A stretch of 64,000 nucleotides of DNA from Actinomycetes bacterium (lineage in GTDB: Bacteria; Actinomycetota; Acidimicrobiia; Acidimicrobiales; Ilumatobacteraceae), in NCBI GenBank assembly GCA_025359865.1, contig JANYDH010000208.1, positions 1 through 64,000 of the forward strand, in the 5' to 3' direction. The notes beneath the pieces were generated by a model, which saw only the letters and a program-made list of their open reading frames with translations, was not told where the DNA came from and made no database searches. Positions 25,895 through 34,143 of this stretch are shown one piece after another. Position 1 is the stretch's first letter. The number at the start of each line of letters is the position of its first letter. Both the position numbers and the translations under genes were made by a program.

Positions 25895-26461
25895 GATCTT
25901 TGGCGTTGCGTTGCGGTCAACAGGCTGTCGCAAAATTGCGGGTGGGGTTGGCAGTACCCGACCCCGACCCCGACCCCGACCCCGATCCCGGTCCCGATCC
26001 CGGTCCCGATCCCGGTCCCGATCCCGGTCCCGATCCCGGTCCCGGCCGTGCGGTCGTGCTGCAGCGTGAACGTTCGTTGCATGACAGGCAGGCGTGGTGG
26101 AAGTCTGCATCAGCGACCACGACGGCTGTGCGGGCACGATCGCGTCGAGTTTCATGTCACCAGCGCCGATAACTCGACGCGACTCCTCCCAGAAAGGCGT
26201 AACGGGCAGGATCGCGTCGACTTTCATGTCGCCAGCGCCGATAACTCGACGCGACTTGGCACCGCAACAGCGGGTAGGCCAGCGGGTGGGCTGTCAGTCG
26301 CCGATGTTGAGCCGACTGCTGTGGCACAAGCACGAGTTCAGCAACAACCATGACACCGGTGCCGATAACACGACCAGACGGCCAGACGGCCAACCTCACC
26401 TGCCACACCACCAAACAGCATTGTGCGACAGCCTGCCAATGACAGTCCAACGCCAAAGGTC
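25895..26461. mobile_element. Non-autonomous element (MITE-like), copy 1
   Basis: The ends are inverted repeats of 37 bp: left 25895-25931 and right 26425-26461 share 13 of 14 outer bases (GAYCTTTGGCGTTG) and 11 of 11 inner bases (CAGGCTGTCGC). Inside are a CCCGAY/CCCGGT hexanucleotide tract (25957-26045) and two copies of a palindrome (arms CGCGTCGAGTT/AACTCGACGCG). No transposase frame exists; the long translations through the tract (PVPIPVPIP) are artefacts. A second copy at 57545-58050 is about 90% identical over its right 400 bases. It interrupts DNA directly upstream of an AbiEii gene fragment. A preceding frame, 25800-25894 (VDLLLDGLVLTHRLIE), may be the severed 5' end. Confidence 0.75.
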
Positions 26462-26462
26462 G

Positions 26463-27056
26463 GATGATTTCGGCGACAACCCTCGCCTTCGTTGCGGCGG
26501 CTTCAGCGGATTGCTCAAGACGTTGAAGAAGGACACTCCCGAAGGTGTGCCCAACGAGTACGTGATGGACCCGTTCGAGGTGAAGTTGAACTATCTCGGC
26601 AAGCCATACCGGACCGTGCTGTTCGAGCTCGGCCATCCGGAAGCCGTCAGCACCGACGAACTGGTCGAACGACTCGGCAGCGACATCGCCGAGATCTTCA
26701 CCGAGGTCGGGTTGCCAGCTCCGGAGCCGGTCAGGGTGATGAGCGCCGAACACCAGATTGCCCAGAAGATCCACGCATGCACCGGGCCCGACGCGGCGAG
26801 CAGAGCGCACGACCTTGTCGACATTCAGATCCTCGCTGCCGTGGAGGATCTGGACTACGCAGCGATCGGCCCGCGCCTGTTCGCATACCGCCAACGCCAC
26901 GAGTGGCCCCCGACCGTCGTCGCCCATGATGGATGGGACGGACTGTACGCAAGCGCGTGCGCGTACATCGTCAACGACACAGTGCTGGCAGCCGTCGGTG
27001 AAGCCGTCGACTTGGTGAACGGTATCGTAGAGCGGGCGGTCGGCTCCGCTCGATAG
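26463..27056 (+). pseudogene. AbiEii-type nucleotidyltransferase toxin, 5'-truncated
   Basis: About 197 residues directly abutting the right end of the mobile element. VPNEYVMDPFEVKLNYLGKPYRTVLFELGHPE and VRVMSAEHQIAQKIHACTGPDAASRAHDLVDIQIL are the middle and C-terminal blocks of the AbiEii/AbiGii nucleotidyltransferase family (K-x-H, R-x-x-D-L-V-D). The N-terminal GS-x10-D-x-D catalytic block is missing, and no native start is visible. The last codons run into the 51-bp repeat 27037-27087. In the family the intact enzyme is the toxin of abortive-infection modules. This copy should be catalytically dead. Confidence 0.72.
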
Positions 27057-27087
27057 ACGCTCCGCATCGCTGCCTGGTTAGATCGGT
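27037..27087. repeat. 51-bp dispersed repeat, copy A
   Basis: Matches 60618-60668 at 49 of 51 bases (begins CGGTCGGCTCCGC, contains CGATAGACGCTCCGCATCG, ends TTAGATCGGT). It overlaps the last codons of the AbiEii remnant, so the present C-terminus (VGSAR) is partly repeat-encoded. Confidence 0.75.
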
Positions 27088-27280
27088 TCGAGCGTCGCTC
27101 TCGCAACGCTTGGCTACGGCCCAAGATCGCGAGACGGCTGAAGCGGATCGTCGGGTACGTGGGCGACCACGCCGCAACGGTTGTCCGAGCACTCACGTTC
27201 GCAGCGTACGGGTTGGTCGCATTCATGCCGTTCGGCCTGGGCACGGGTTCGGTGGGAGGGGTCAGACGCGGACGAGCCAA

Positions 27281-27322
27281 CAGCGTTTGGTAGGTGCGGC
27301 CCCCTAGAGGGTGCTCCACCTA
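27281..27322. repeat. SVW-stop hairpin element, copy 2
   Basis: Stem CAGCGTTTGGTAGGTG / CACCTACCAAACGCTG (16 bp). Compared with the other copies the GTG/CAC positions have changed together, a compensatory change that supports selection on the folded form. It lies about 95 bases before the five-gene operon. Confidence 0.82.
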
Positions 27323-27417
27323 CCAAACGCTGAGGTTGATGGCTGGCTCGGTTGATGGCTGGGTGGAGATGCGCGATTCCGGGGGGCTGGCGGCCCGATC
27401 GGCTACCGTGACTCGCA

Positions 27418-29034
27418 ATGATGTTGGGCGAGATCTTCGCGGCGTTCGGGGCCCTGGAGCCGTACGACCGCTTCCAGATCGGTGGCCTCATCCATGATCC
27501 GACCAGGTGCTTTCCGGTAACCACCGCAGACTTCGCCATGCTCGCCGTCCCGGGCGACGGTGCCACACGTACCGGTTTCCTGCAACTATTGCAGGCTGCG
27601 CTGATCCCGGTTGTCGATGGCGCACTCTCGCCATACACGCTCCGTGCGCTGGTACCCCGGGTCGCTGTACTACGTGGCGGCGTCGAGACCTCGCCACTGA
27701 CGACGAACCGGTTGGTCGCCCTCGTGCGCGCCAATGGCCACCCCACATGGGGAGATCTCGCAGGTTGCACGATCGGCGACGTGCGCCGTTGGCACGGTGC
27801 TGGCCAACAGATGACCGCCCAACTCATTGTCGCTGCTGTTGCGGCAGTGCTGCACAACGCGCCCGACGAACACGGCGTTCAGCTCACGCTGGCCCTCCAC
27901 GCCGCGCCACGAAATGGGGTCTGCGCTGCGCTGGATGCATGCCTCGCCAGCCTGCCCGATGCGCGCGGCCGATTCGCGTTCGAGCGTGATGAGTTGCGCC
28001 TCGACGAACAGCGAACGGCTTCCTCCGACAGACCGATGACGCACCAGTTCATCGGTGTTGGCCCTGAGCACGTGCGCAAGTTGAGGGCGGTGGCACGTCG
28101 TCACATCCTCGAGGTGACGAGGCAGGATGCTGCCCTTGAACAGCGGGTCGTCGAACTCGCCGCCGTCATCGGCCTCGCCACCGATCACGACGGGTTACGC
28201 CACGCTCTCGCGACTCTAGACCTTCCTGGCCTTTCTGAGCCGGCTGGTCTGCTGGCCATCTGGCTGGCCGGGCCATACCGGGCAGTACCCGGTCACGATG
28301 GCTGGTGGTCGCCTCGACCAGTCGAGCTCATCGAAGCAACAAACACGTTGCTCGCGACGGGCGGCGGAGTACACACCCACGACGTCGTGATCAAGGATCT
28401 CGCCAGCTTCGGAATGACCGCGGCCCAGGCCGAAGGTTGGCTGTGTCGTCAACGCGTCAGGATCGAGCGCGGCGTTGTCGTTGATCTCCGCGGCAGCGCA
28501 GCCGCCATCGGGGAGCGCGTTTTGGAAGCGACCGGGCAGGCGATGAGCTATCGCGAGTTGTGTTCGTGGATGCCAGCCGAAATTTCGGCGTCGGCGCTCG
28601 CCACTGAACTGCAGCGCAACCGGACGTTCATCGAGACGGGACCGGACCGGTGGGAGTTGGCCGACTGGGGTGGCGAACCGTCGGCGCATCTTGTGCGCCT
28701 CAGCATCGAGGTGACGGCTGAGGAGGTGGCCGGTACTGATGCAGCGTTGTCGAGCGAGGTGGCATCCTTGCTCCGACTGCGACCCGGCATCCCGCTGATC
28801 CTCGGAACCCGGTTCGGTCCGCTGGCCCTCTGCTTCGACGGGTGTCAGGTGGTGCGCGGCACCGCCCGCCCGGTGGTGTTGGCATCTGGTGCTTCGATCG
28901 GCGATGTCCTATGGTTCGTCGTCGATCCTCGCGACCTGGCCGTGGAGGTCTCTGTTGAGCCGGGGACGACCACACCGGCAAACAGCAAACTCGCCACGAT
29001 TACGCCCACCTCGACCCACCGGAGCACTGTGTGA
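27418..29034 (+). CDS. Operon gene A: HhH / winged-helix protein, function unknown
   Basis: 538 residues (ATG 27418 or ATG 27421; no clear Shine-Dalgarno). Residues ~105-140 (TWGDLAGCTIGDVRRWHGAGQQMTAQLIVAAV) resemble the helix-hairpin-helix of the RNA polymerase alpha C-terminal domain. Residues ~365-425 (GERVLEATGQAMSYRELCSWM...NRTFIETGPDRWELADWG) look like a HARE/RpoE-delta-type winged helix. The C-terminal ~100 residues (PGIPLILGTRFGPLALCFDGCQVVRG) are beta-rich. Together these suggest a DNA-binding subunit. It is the first of five genes joined by GTGA, ATGA, ATGA and a 28-base gap. I recognise no named family; the domain calls are by eye. Confidence 0.7.
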   Translation: MMLGEIFAAFGALEPYDRFQIGGLIHDPTRCFPVTTADFAMLAVPGDGATRTGFLQLLQAALIPVVDGALSPYTLRALVPRVAVLRGGVETSPLTTNRLVALVRANGHPTWGDLAGCTIGDVRRWHGAGQQMTAQLIVAAVAAVLHNAPDEHGVQLTLALHAAPRNGVCAALDACLASLPDARGRFAFERDELRLDEQRTASSDRPMTHQFIGVGPEHVRKLRAVARRHILEVTRQDAALEQRVVELAAVIGLATDHDGLRHALATLDLPGLSEPAGLLAIWLAGPYRAVPGHDGWWSPRPVELIEATNTLLATGGGVHTHDVVIKDLASFGMTAAQAEGWLCRQRVRIERGVVVDLRGSAAAIGERVLEATGQAMSYRELCSWMPAEISASALATELQRNRTFIETGPDRWELADWGGEPSAHLVRLSIEVTAEEVAGTDAALSSEVASLLRLRPGIPLILGTRFGPLALCFDGCQVVRGTARPVVLASGASIGDVLWFVVDPRDLAVEVSVEPGTTTPANSKLATITPTSTHRSTV

Positions 29035-29813
29035 ACACCCAAGGCCTCGAAGACGCCCTCACCACATTCGAACGCGAGGTTGCCGCCGCGGTCAAGGCGC
29101 TCTCGAGCGCGCTGCGTGAAGCCAAGAAGTTGCAGGCTGCTGCGGCCCACGGGCAGTTGCGCGATCTCCGCGCTGGCATCGACACCTCGGCCAAGCTCGC
29201 AGATCAAGCGGCCGACGCCGTACGCGATCTAGGCGGGGCGTGGACGTTCGACGAGGGTGCCCACTTCGCCGACGGTGGGTTCGTGAAGGAGGTCCTGGCG
29301 CTTGGCGAACGGGAGAACCTCAGCGCGGTCGAGTCCGACGACCGGATCCTGAGCTACCCGGTGATCGTGCGCATTTCAGCGGGCGATACCACCGTGCTCA
29401 TCGACAAGGTGCGCGAGCGTCGGGTGCGGCCATCTGCACTGGTCCGTCAGCTGAAAGCACTCCAGATCCTGCCGCCCCGGTTCAAGGCTGGGGCATTCAT
29501 CGAGTCTCTGAGCGCCGCGTACGATCTGGCGCTTGCCGGCAAGGCGCTGCGCGCGGCGAGCACCGTTGGGCTTCTCGACGTCTACGCGGTGCTCACGCTC
29601 ATGCCGGGCGCAGCGCGGGAGTACTCCAAGCAGGAGTTTGCCCGTGATGTCTACTTGCTCGACCAGAGCGGGGTGGTAACGACCAAGGATGGTCGGAACC
29701 TGACCTTGCCGGCGAGCGCCCTCACCCGAGGTTCCGCAAAGGTGACGACGGTAACCCGGTCTGGCCAGGCCAAGGTCTACGCCGGGATCTGCTTCGAAGC
29801 GCCCGGCCGATGA
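29031..29813 (+). CDS. Operon gene B: coiled-coil protein, function unknown
   Basis: 260 residues from GTG 29031, overlapping gene A by 4 nt. Residues ~5-70 are Ala/Glu/Lys-rich heptads (LEDALTTFEREVAAAVKALSSALREAKKLQAAA) predicted to be coiled coil. The central part (SYPVIVRISAGDTTVLIDKVRERRVRPSALVRQLKALQ) is alpha/beta, and the last part has a winged-helix-like rhythm (YSKQEFARDVYLLDQSGVVTTKDGRNLTLPAS). No catalytic motif, no membrane segment. Its fixed place between the DNA-binding-like gene A and the ATPases suggests a structural subunit. Confidence 0.65.
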   Translation: MNTQGLEDALTTFEREVAAAVKALSSALREAKKLQAAAAHGQLRDLRAGIDTSAKLADQAADAVRDLGGAWTFDEGAHFADGGFVKEVLALGERENLSAVESDDRILSYPVIVRISAGDTTVLIDKVRERRVRPSALVRQLKALQILPPRFKAGAFIESLSAAYDLALAGKALRAASTVGLLDVYAVLTLMPGAAREYSKQEFARDVYLLDQSGVVTTKDGRNLTLPASALTRGSAKVTTVTRSGQAKVYAGICFEAPGR

Positions 29814-30775
29814 TCGCCGTCGACACATACGCCGCGTTCCTTGCCGCCGAGTACCTCCGCGACTACGTGTCGAATGGCGGCGCCGCAGTCAAGTTCGTCG
29901 TTCCTCCAGACGACGACACCGCCGAAGCGTTCAGTTCGTCGTTGCATGCAGAAGCGTCGGCGGCCGGGTTCATGTCACTGAACGTCGATGCTGTGGCGAC
30001 GCGGGTTCATCTGATGGACCAGGTGTTCTTCGAGATCGCCCACCAGATTGACTGGCTGGCGCTCGCTCGCGTGGCGGTACGTCGGGCGATGTCCGAGGCC
30101 GGCTACCCGCCGCCTGCCGAGTCGGATCCGGTCGAATCGATAGGTGTCGAGGCGCTGGCGGCTCACCACCGAGTCGACCCGGCCGAACTGTCCAGAGACC
30201 TGAATCGCCAATTGCAGTCGATGATCATGCGGGACTACGCGATGGTCCAAGAGTTTCGGGTCGCGATGCTTCGCCTCTGCCAGGCGGAGTTGGCAACCGG
30301 CCAGGTCAGCGATGCTGAACGTGATGCTGTGATCGCCTGGTTGCATGGAGTGCTCGGTCAGTTGTCGCTGTTGCGATCGGCGATGATCTTCCGGCGAATC
30401 GGACGGCATAACGCGCGCAAGCTGTTCTTTTCGACATGCCACTGGGTTGCGACCAACGGCTACGCCGGGGTGGTGCTCGAACTCGACGTACGCAGGCTCG
30501 GATTCGCCCGGCGCCCCCTGCCCGAGGAGCGCAACGGCTTCTACTACACCAAGACAGCACTGCTCGACGCCTACGAGTTGCTGCGCCAACTGGTCGACAA
30601 CACCGATGAACTGTCCAGATGCTGTGTCGTTGTTGTCGCGGCACCGGAGTTTCTCACCGACGAGCATCGCGGGGTCAGCGCCTACCAGGCACTGAAGTTG
30701 CGAATCCACGACGAGGTGCGTGACCGCGTCCGCGACAACCCATTCGCCTCGTTGGTTCGATTGGAGCAGTCATGA
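29810..30775 (+). CDS. Operon gene C: degenerate BrxC/BrxD-like protein
   Basis: 321 residues, ATGA-coupled on both sides. It aligns by eye with gene D: AAVKFVVPPDDDTAEAFSSSLHAEASAAGFMSLNVDA sits where D has the Walker A and following helix/strand. NGYAGVVLELDVRRLGF sits where D has its Walker B FAGWVILLDEVELIG. DAYELLRQLVDNTDEL...CVVVVAAPEFLTD is the sensor-like block of BrxC/BrxD proteins. The GxxGxGKS loop is absent and the Walker B acidic pair is altered, so it should not hydrolyse ATP. A non-catalytic partner of D in a mixed ring is plausible; this is inference. Confidence 0.62.
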   Translation: MIAVDTYAAFLAAEYLRDYVSNGGAAVKFVVPPDDDTAEAFSSSLHAEASAAGFMSLNVDAVATRVHLMDQVFFEIAHQIDWLALARVAVRRAMSEAGYPPPAESDPVESIGVEALAAHHRVDPAELSRDLNRQLQSMIMRDYAMVQEFRVAMLRLCQAELATGQVSDAERDAVIAWLHGVLGQLSLLRSAMIFRRIGRHNARKLFFSTCHWVATNGYAGVVLELDVRRLGFARRPLPEERNGFYYTKTALLDAYELLRQLVDNTDELSRCCVVVVAAPEFLTDEHRGVSAYQALKLRIHDEVRDRVRDNPFASLVRLEQS

Positions 30776-32016
30776 CACTCGATCGATTGCCAGCACGGCG
30801 GGCGCTCGAGGCGCTTCGGGCCGGAGTCCCGAATCATGATGCTGTCGCCGCACTTGGCTCGCTGCAGACGGCAATCGGCGACCGATTCAGCGAGTTGCTG
30901 GCGGCGGCGGTCAGTCCCAGCCGCACGGAACCGGTTGGTGGTCTGCTGATCGGGGGCGGGTTCGGGTCCGGCAAGAGTCACGTGTTGCAGCATCTTGCAG
31001 AGCGCGCGCTGTCGGCCGGGTTCGTCGTTTCCAAGGTGGTGATCTCGAAAGAGACCGGCCTGCACGATCCCGTCAAGGTGTTGCGCGCTGCGGTCGAGGA
31101 GGCCCAGGTGCCGGGACGTCTCGGGTCGGCGATCGACGAGATCGCAAGTGGGCTACGCACCGGTTCACCGGAGTACGCCGGGCTGTATCGCTGGGTGCAC
31201 AGCGACGGAGCACCGATTGACAGCCGGTTCGCGGCCACGTTATTCGTTCACGAATATGCACGCGGCGATGCTGAGTTCGCCGACCGGATCGTGCGGTTCT
31301 GGGCGGGCGATCCGCTTCCTCTTGCCGACCTTCGCCGCCGATTGAAAGAGGCCGGCGCGGCGGGAACGTACAAGCTGGGCAGCGTCAAAGAGCGCGATCT
31401 GGCGATCCAACGATTCCGATTCATCTCGCGCCTCATCACCGCCGCCGGATTCGCCGGGTGGGTGATCCTGCTCGACGAGGTCGAGCTGATCGGCAGATAC
31501 TCGTTCCTGCAACGCGCCAAATCGTATGCCGAGGTCAACCGTTGGGTTCGTGGTGATCGCGAGGATCCGGGTGCTCCGCTTACCGCTGTACTTGCCACTG
31601 TCGAAGACTTCGAGGCTCAGGTGCTCGTCGGCAAGAACGACGTTGAGCTCATCCCAAGCCGGCTGCGGCTCAAAGCGACCGCCGAGGCCGAGCTGCTTGC
31701 CGGCGCAGCAGAAGCCGGTATGCGGGTGATCGAACGTCAGCAACTTCCCGTACAGCCGCCTGATCGTGATGCGCTCGACCGAACGTACAGCGCCCTCAAG
31801 GCGTTGCACGGTGCTGCATACGACTGGGAACCTCCCGACGTGGAGGGGCTCGAACGGCTGCCATCCAATCGAATGCGCCAGTACGTCAGAGCCTGGATCA
31901 ACGAGTGGGATCTGCGCAGGCTCGACCCCACCTACCGTCCGTCCACAACCACGTCGGAGATCCATCTCGACTACAGCGAGGCCGCTGAACTCGAGGGCGA
32001 AGCGGAGTCGAACTGA
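30772..32016 (+). CDS. Operon gene D: BREX-type ATP-binding protein (BrxD-like)
   Basis: 414 residues. The N-terminus ARRALEALRAGVPNHDAVAALGSLQTAIGDRF and Walker A GGGFGSGKS (residues 61-69) are the signature of the BrxC/BrxD (DUF2791) ATPase family. Walker B is near residues 233-238 (WVILLDEVELIGRYS) and VLATVEDFEAQVL is sensor 1. The end MRQYVRAWINEWDLRRLDPTYRP is also conserved in BrxD-like proteins. In BREX systems BrxD occurs next to the helicase BrxHI, as here. Intact by length and motifs. The usual BREX partners (PglX, PglZ, BrxC) are not in the window. Confidence 0.82.
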   Translation: MTLDRLPARRALEALRAGVPNHDAVAALGSLQTAIGDRFSELLAAAVSPSRTEPVGGLLIGGGFGSGKSHVLQHLAERALSAGFVVSKVVISKETGLHDPVKVLRAAVEEAQVPGRLGSAIDEIASGLRTGSPEYAGLYRWVHSDGAPIDSRFAATLFVHEYARGDAEFADRIVRFWAGDPLPLADLRRRLKEAGAAGTYKLGSVKERDLAIQRFRFISRLITAAGFAGWVILLDEVELIGRYSFLQRAKSYAEVNRWVRGDREDPGAPLTAVLATVEDFEAQVLVGKNDVELIPSRLRLKATAEAELLAGAAEAGMRVIERQQLPVQPPDRDALDRTYSALKALHGAAYDWEPPDVEGLERLPSNRMRQYVRAWINEWDLRRLDPTYRPSTTTSEIHLDYSEAAELEGEAESN

Positions 32017-32044
32017 GCCGACCTGAGCTGACCGCGGCACATCG

Positions 32045-33682
32045 ATGATCGAAGAGTTCGCCCGCGTCACCGAACTCGTTCGCGCATCGCCTGGTCTGAC
32101 AGCGACCGAGGTTCGTGATGCGCTGCGCCGCGCTGGGAGGGTGTCGATCACCACCGCCGACGTGCTGCGTACGCTGGCCAGTGCTCCGCATGTGTTCTTG
32201 CAACCAACGGGTCAAGATGGGTGGTGGCCCACGCCCACCGCTCCGGCCCGGACGGCGCCGTCCACCGCTTCCACGACGCCCACCGCTCCCACCGCTTCGG
32301 CCCGAACGGCGCTCCCGGTACCCCCGGTACCCCCGGCGCTCCCGGCGCTGTACCGCTGGCAGACCGCTGCGCTCGCGGCATGGCGGCAGGCCGGCTGCCG
32401 CGGTGTGGTCGAGGCGGTCACCGGTACCGGCAAGACAGTCGTCGGCCTGGCCGCGGCCTGTGCTGAACTTGGTAGAGGCGGCCAGGTGGTGGTGCTCGTG
32501 CCGACCCGTGAACTGCTGGCACAGTGGCTGACGGTGGCTCGCCCAGCCGTTCCGCCTGGTACGTCGATCGGCCTGCTCGGCGACGGGCACAGCGACAGCC
32601 TCGGTCACCACGATCTTGTGATCGCCGTCGTCAACTCCGCCCGCGATGGCGACTTGGCACCGAGGCGTCCAGGCGGTCTGCTGATCGCCGACGAGTGTCA
32701 CCGATACGCGTCCACCGAGAACCGTCGGGCACTTGTCGACGCGTTTCCCCGTCGACTCGGGTTGAGCGCCACCTTTGCGCGGCTTGACGATGGTCACATC
32801 GACTGGCTGGCACCGTACTTCGGAGACACCTGTTATCGCCTCGGCTATGAACAGGCCCGCCGGGACGAGGTCATCGCGCCGTTCGACGTCGTGCTCGTCC
32901 GCCTCGACTTGTCCGACGAGGAGCGGGCCGTCTACGACGAGCAGACCGAGATCATGAGAGCCTCCTACGGTGAGCTGATCGATCGCTACGACCTTCCCAC
33001 CGAGCCCGTTGGGGTGTTTCTCAGCGCGGTAGCAGCGCTTGCGCGCAGCGACGAGCCAGGGGCGGTCGTCGCCCGCAGGTACCTGGCCGCGATGCAAGAA
33101 CGGCGTCGCGTGCTCGATGAGGCGGGGTCGAAGCTAGAGCTGTTGCACGCATTGGCGCCGGCGGTGGCCGAGGCCGAACGAACGCTGGTGTTCACATCCA
33201 GCATCGCTGCATCCGAGCGCTCCGCTGATCTGCTGCGGAGTCACGGGTTGAATGCTGCGTCCATCCATTCCGATCAGCGATCGGCCGTTCGCCGGGCGCG
33301 GATGGACTTGTTCCGCGCCGGCCAGCTCCAGGCCCTGGTCGCGCCCCAGGTGCTCGACGAGGGCATCGACGTCGCCGACGCAGACCTTGCGATCGTGGTC
33401 GGCGCAACCCGGAGCCGTCGCCAGATGGTGCAGCGGATGGGGCGGATCGTTCGTCGCAAGGCCGACGGCAGACGAGCCAGATTCGTCATCGGCTACATCC
33501 GCGAGACGATCGAGGATCCGGTGCACGGTGCCCACGAATCGTTCTTGGACGAGATCATGACGGTGGCGAGACGAGTCGAGATCTGGGCGCCCAACGTCGA
33601 TGGCTGGGATCAACTCGTGGAGATGCTGTCGCCATTGCCGAATCCGACGCCACCCGACCTCCACAGCACCAGCGTTTGGTAG
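32045..33682 (+). CDS. Operon gene E: SF2 helicase, XPB/BrxHI-like
   Basis: 545 residues. Residues 1-60 are a winged helix (ELVRASPGLTATEVRDALRRAGRVSITTADVLRTL). A Pro/Thr/Ala linker from tandem repeats covers ~62-100. The helicase core follows: YRWQTAAL (Q-like), Walker A VTGTGKT (~123-130), DECHR (~216), LSATF, VFTSSIAASERS, and motif VI QRMGRIVRRK. The DECH box and core spacing are of the XPB/SSL2 type. The final residues STSVW-stop are contributed by palindromic element copy 3. Predicted ATP-driven DNA translocase of the operon; a nuclease domain is not visible. Confidence 0.82.
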   Translation: MIEEFARVTELVRASPGLTATEVRDALRRAGRVSITTADVLRTLASAPHVFLQPTGQDGWWPTPTAPARTAPSTASTTPTAPTASARTALPVPPVPPALPALYRWQTAALAAWRQAGCRGVVEAVTGTGKTVVGLAAACAELGRGGQVVVLVPTRELLAQWLTVARPAVPPGTSIGLLGDGHSDSLGHHDLVIAVVNSARDGDLAPRRPGGLLIADECHRYASTENRRALVDAFPRRLGLSATFARLDDGHIDWLAPYFGDTCYRLGYEQARRDEVIAPFDVVLVRLDLSDEERAVYDEQTEIMRASYGELIDRYDLPTEPVGVFLSAVAALARSDEPGAVVARRYLAAMQERRRVLDEAGSKLELLHALAPAVAEAERTLVFTSSIAASERSADLLRSHGLNAASIHSDQRSAVRRARMDLFRAGQLQALVAPQVLDEGIDVADADLAIVVGATRSRRQMVQRMGRIVRRKADGRRARFVIGYIRETIEDPVHGAHESFLDEIMTVARRVEIWAPNVDGWDQLVEMLSPLPNPTPPDLHSTSVW

Positions 33683-33720
33683 GTACGGCCCCCTCTGGGG
33701 GGCTCGAGCTACCAAACGCT
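33671..33720. repeat. SVW-stop hairpin element, copy 3
   Basis: AGCGTTTGGTAG / CTACCAAACGCT arms with inner GCCCCC-TCTG-GGGGGC. The left arm encodes the last three codons and stop of the helicase (S-V-W-TAG). The right arm, read on the other strand, gives the same end to the leftward remnant 33709-33915. Confidence 0.88.
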
Positions 33721-33915
33721 CGGGGTGATGGCGACGGCTTGGTCGAAGGGGCCGGCCGCGACGTAGAACACGCCGGCACCACGTGCATCGGCGGTGGGCA
33801 TTTTCATGAGGACTCCGCTGTCGACAGCAGCGCTCAGCGCGCGCGACGCGGTGACCGGACTCACCCCCGTGAGCTCGATGATGTCCCTGGCGCGCGATGG
33901 TCGGGATGTGCGGTT
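33709..33915 (-). pseudogene. Winged-helix C-terminal remnant (Fic-like protein)
   Basis: The leftward frame reads RDIIELTGVSPVTASRALSAAVDSGVLMKMPTADARGAGVFYVA, which resembles the winged helix at the C-terminus of Fic/DOC-type or AAA regulatory proteins (GVTPxTAxxALxxLVxxGVL). It ends FDQAVAITPSVW inside hairpin copy 3. Upstream the frame continues to an ATG at 34065, but that part is low-complexity and Arg/Pro-rich, so only the tail of a gene remains. Confidence 0.5.
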
Positions 33916-34143
33916 GTCATAGCGGAATCGTCGGCGAACTCGGGGTTCGGCCGGTCTGGGGGTGATGCAGCGAGTTCTGTGAGATTCGGCCATCGCTGGA
34001 CCGTCGAACCTCACGGATGGCGGCTGTTGTGCGGTTGGCGGCAGATAGGGCCGTCGGAACCTCACGGATGACGCAGCGGCGGGCGATGGCGATCGGAACT
34101 ACGCACCATCGGGGTGCCGCTCTCGAGGGGGCCTCCCACGGCT

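Noticed and set aside
25769-26353. Long open frames with Pro-Val/Pro-Ile or Arg-Ser repeats across the CCCGAY tract
   Set aside because: All six frames are open because of the 6-bp repeat. No start or ribosome-binding site fits, and the same artefact occurs in the second element copy.
27418-29034. Gene A as a sigma factor
   Set aside because: It has HhH and winged-helix-like parts but no region 2 (-10 recognition) sequence, so a sigma role is not supported.
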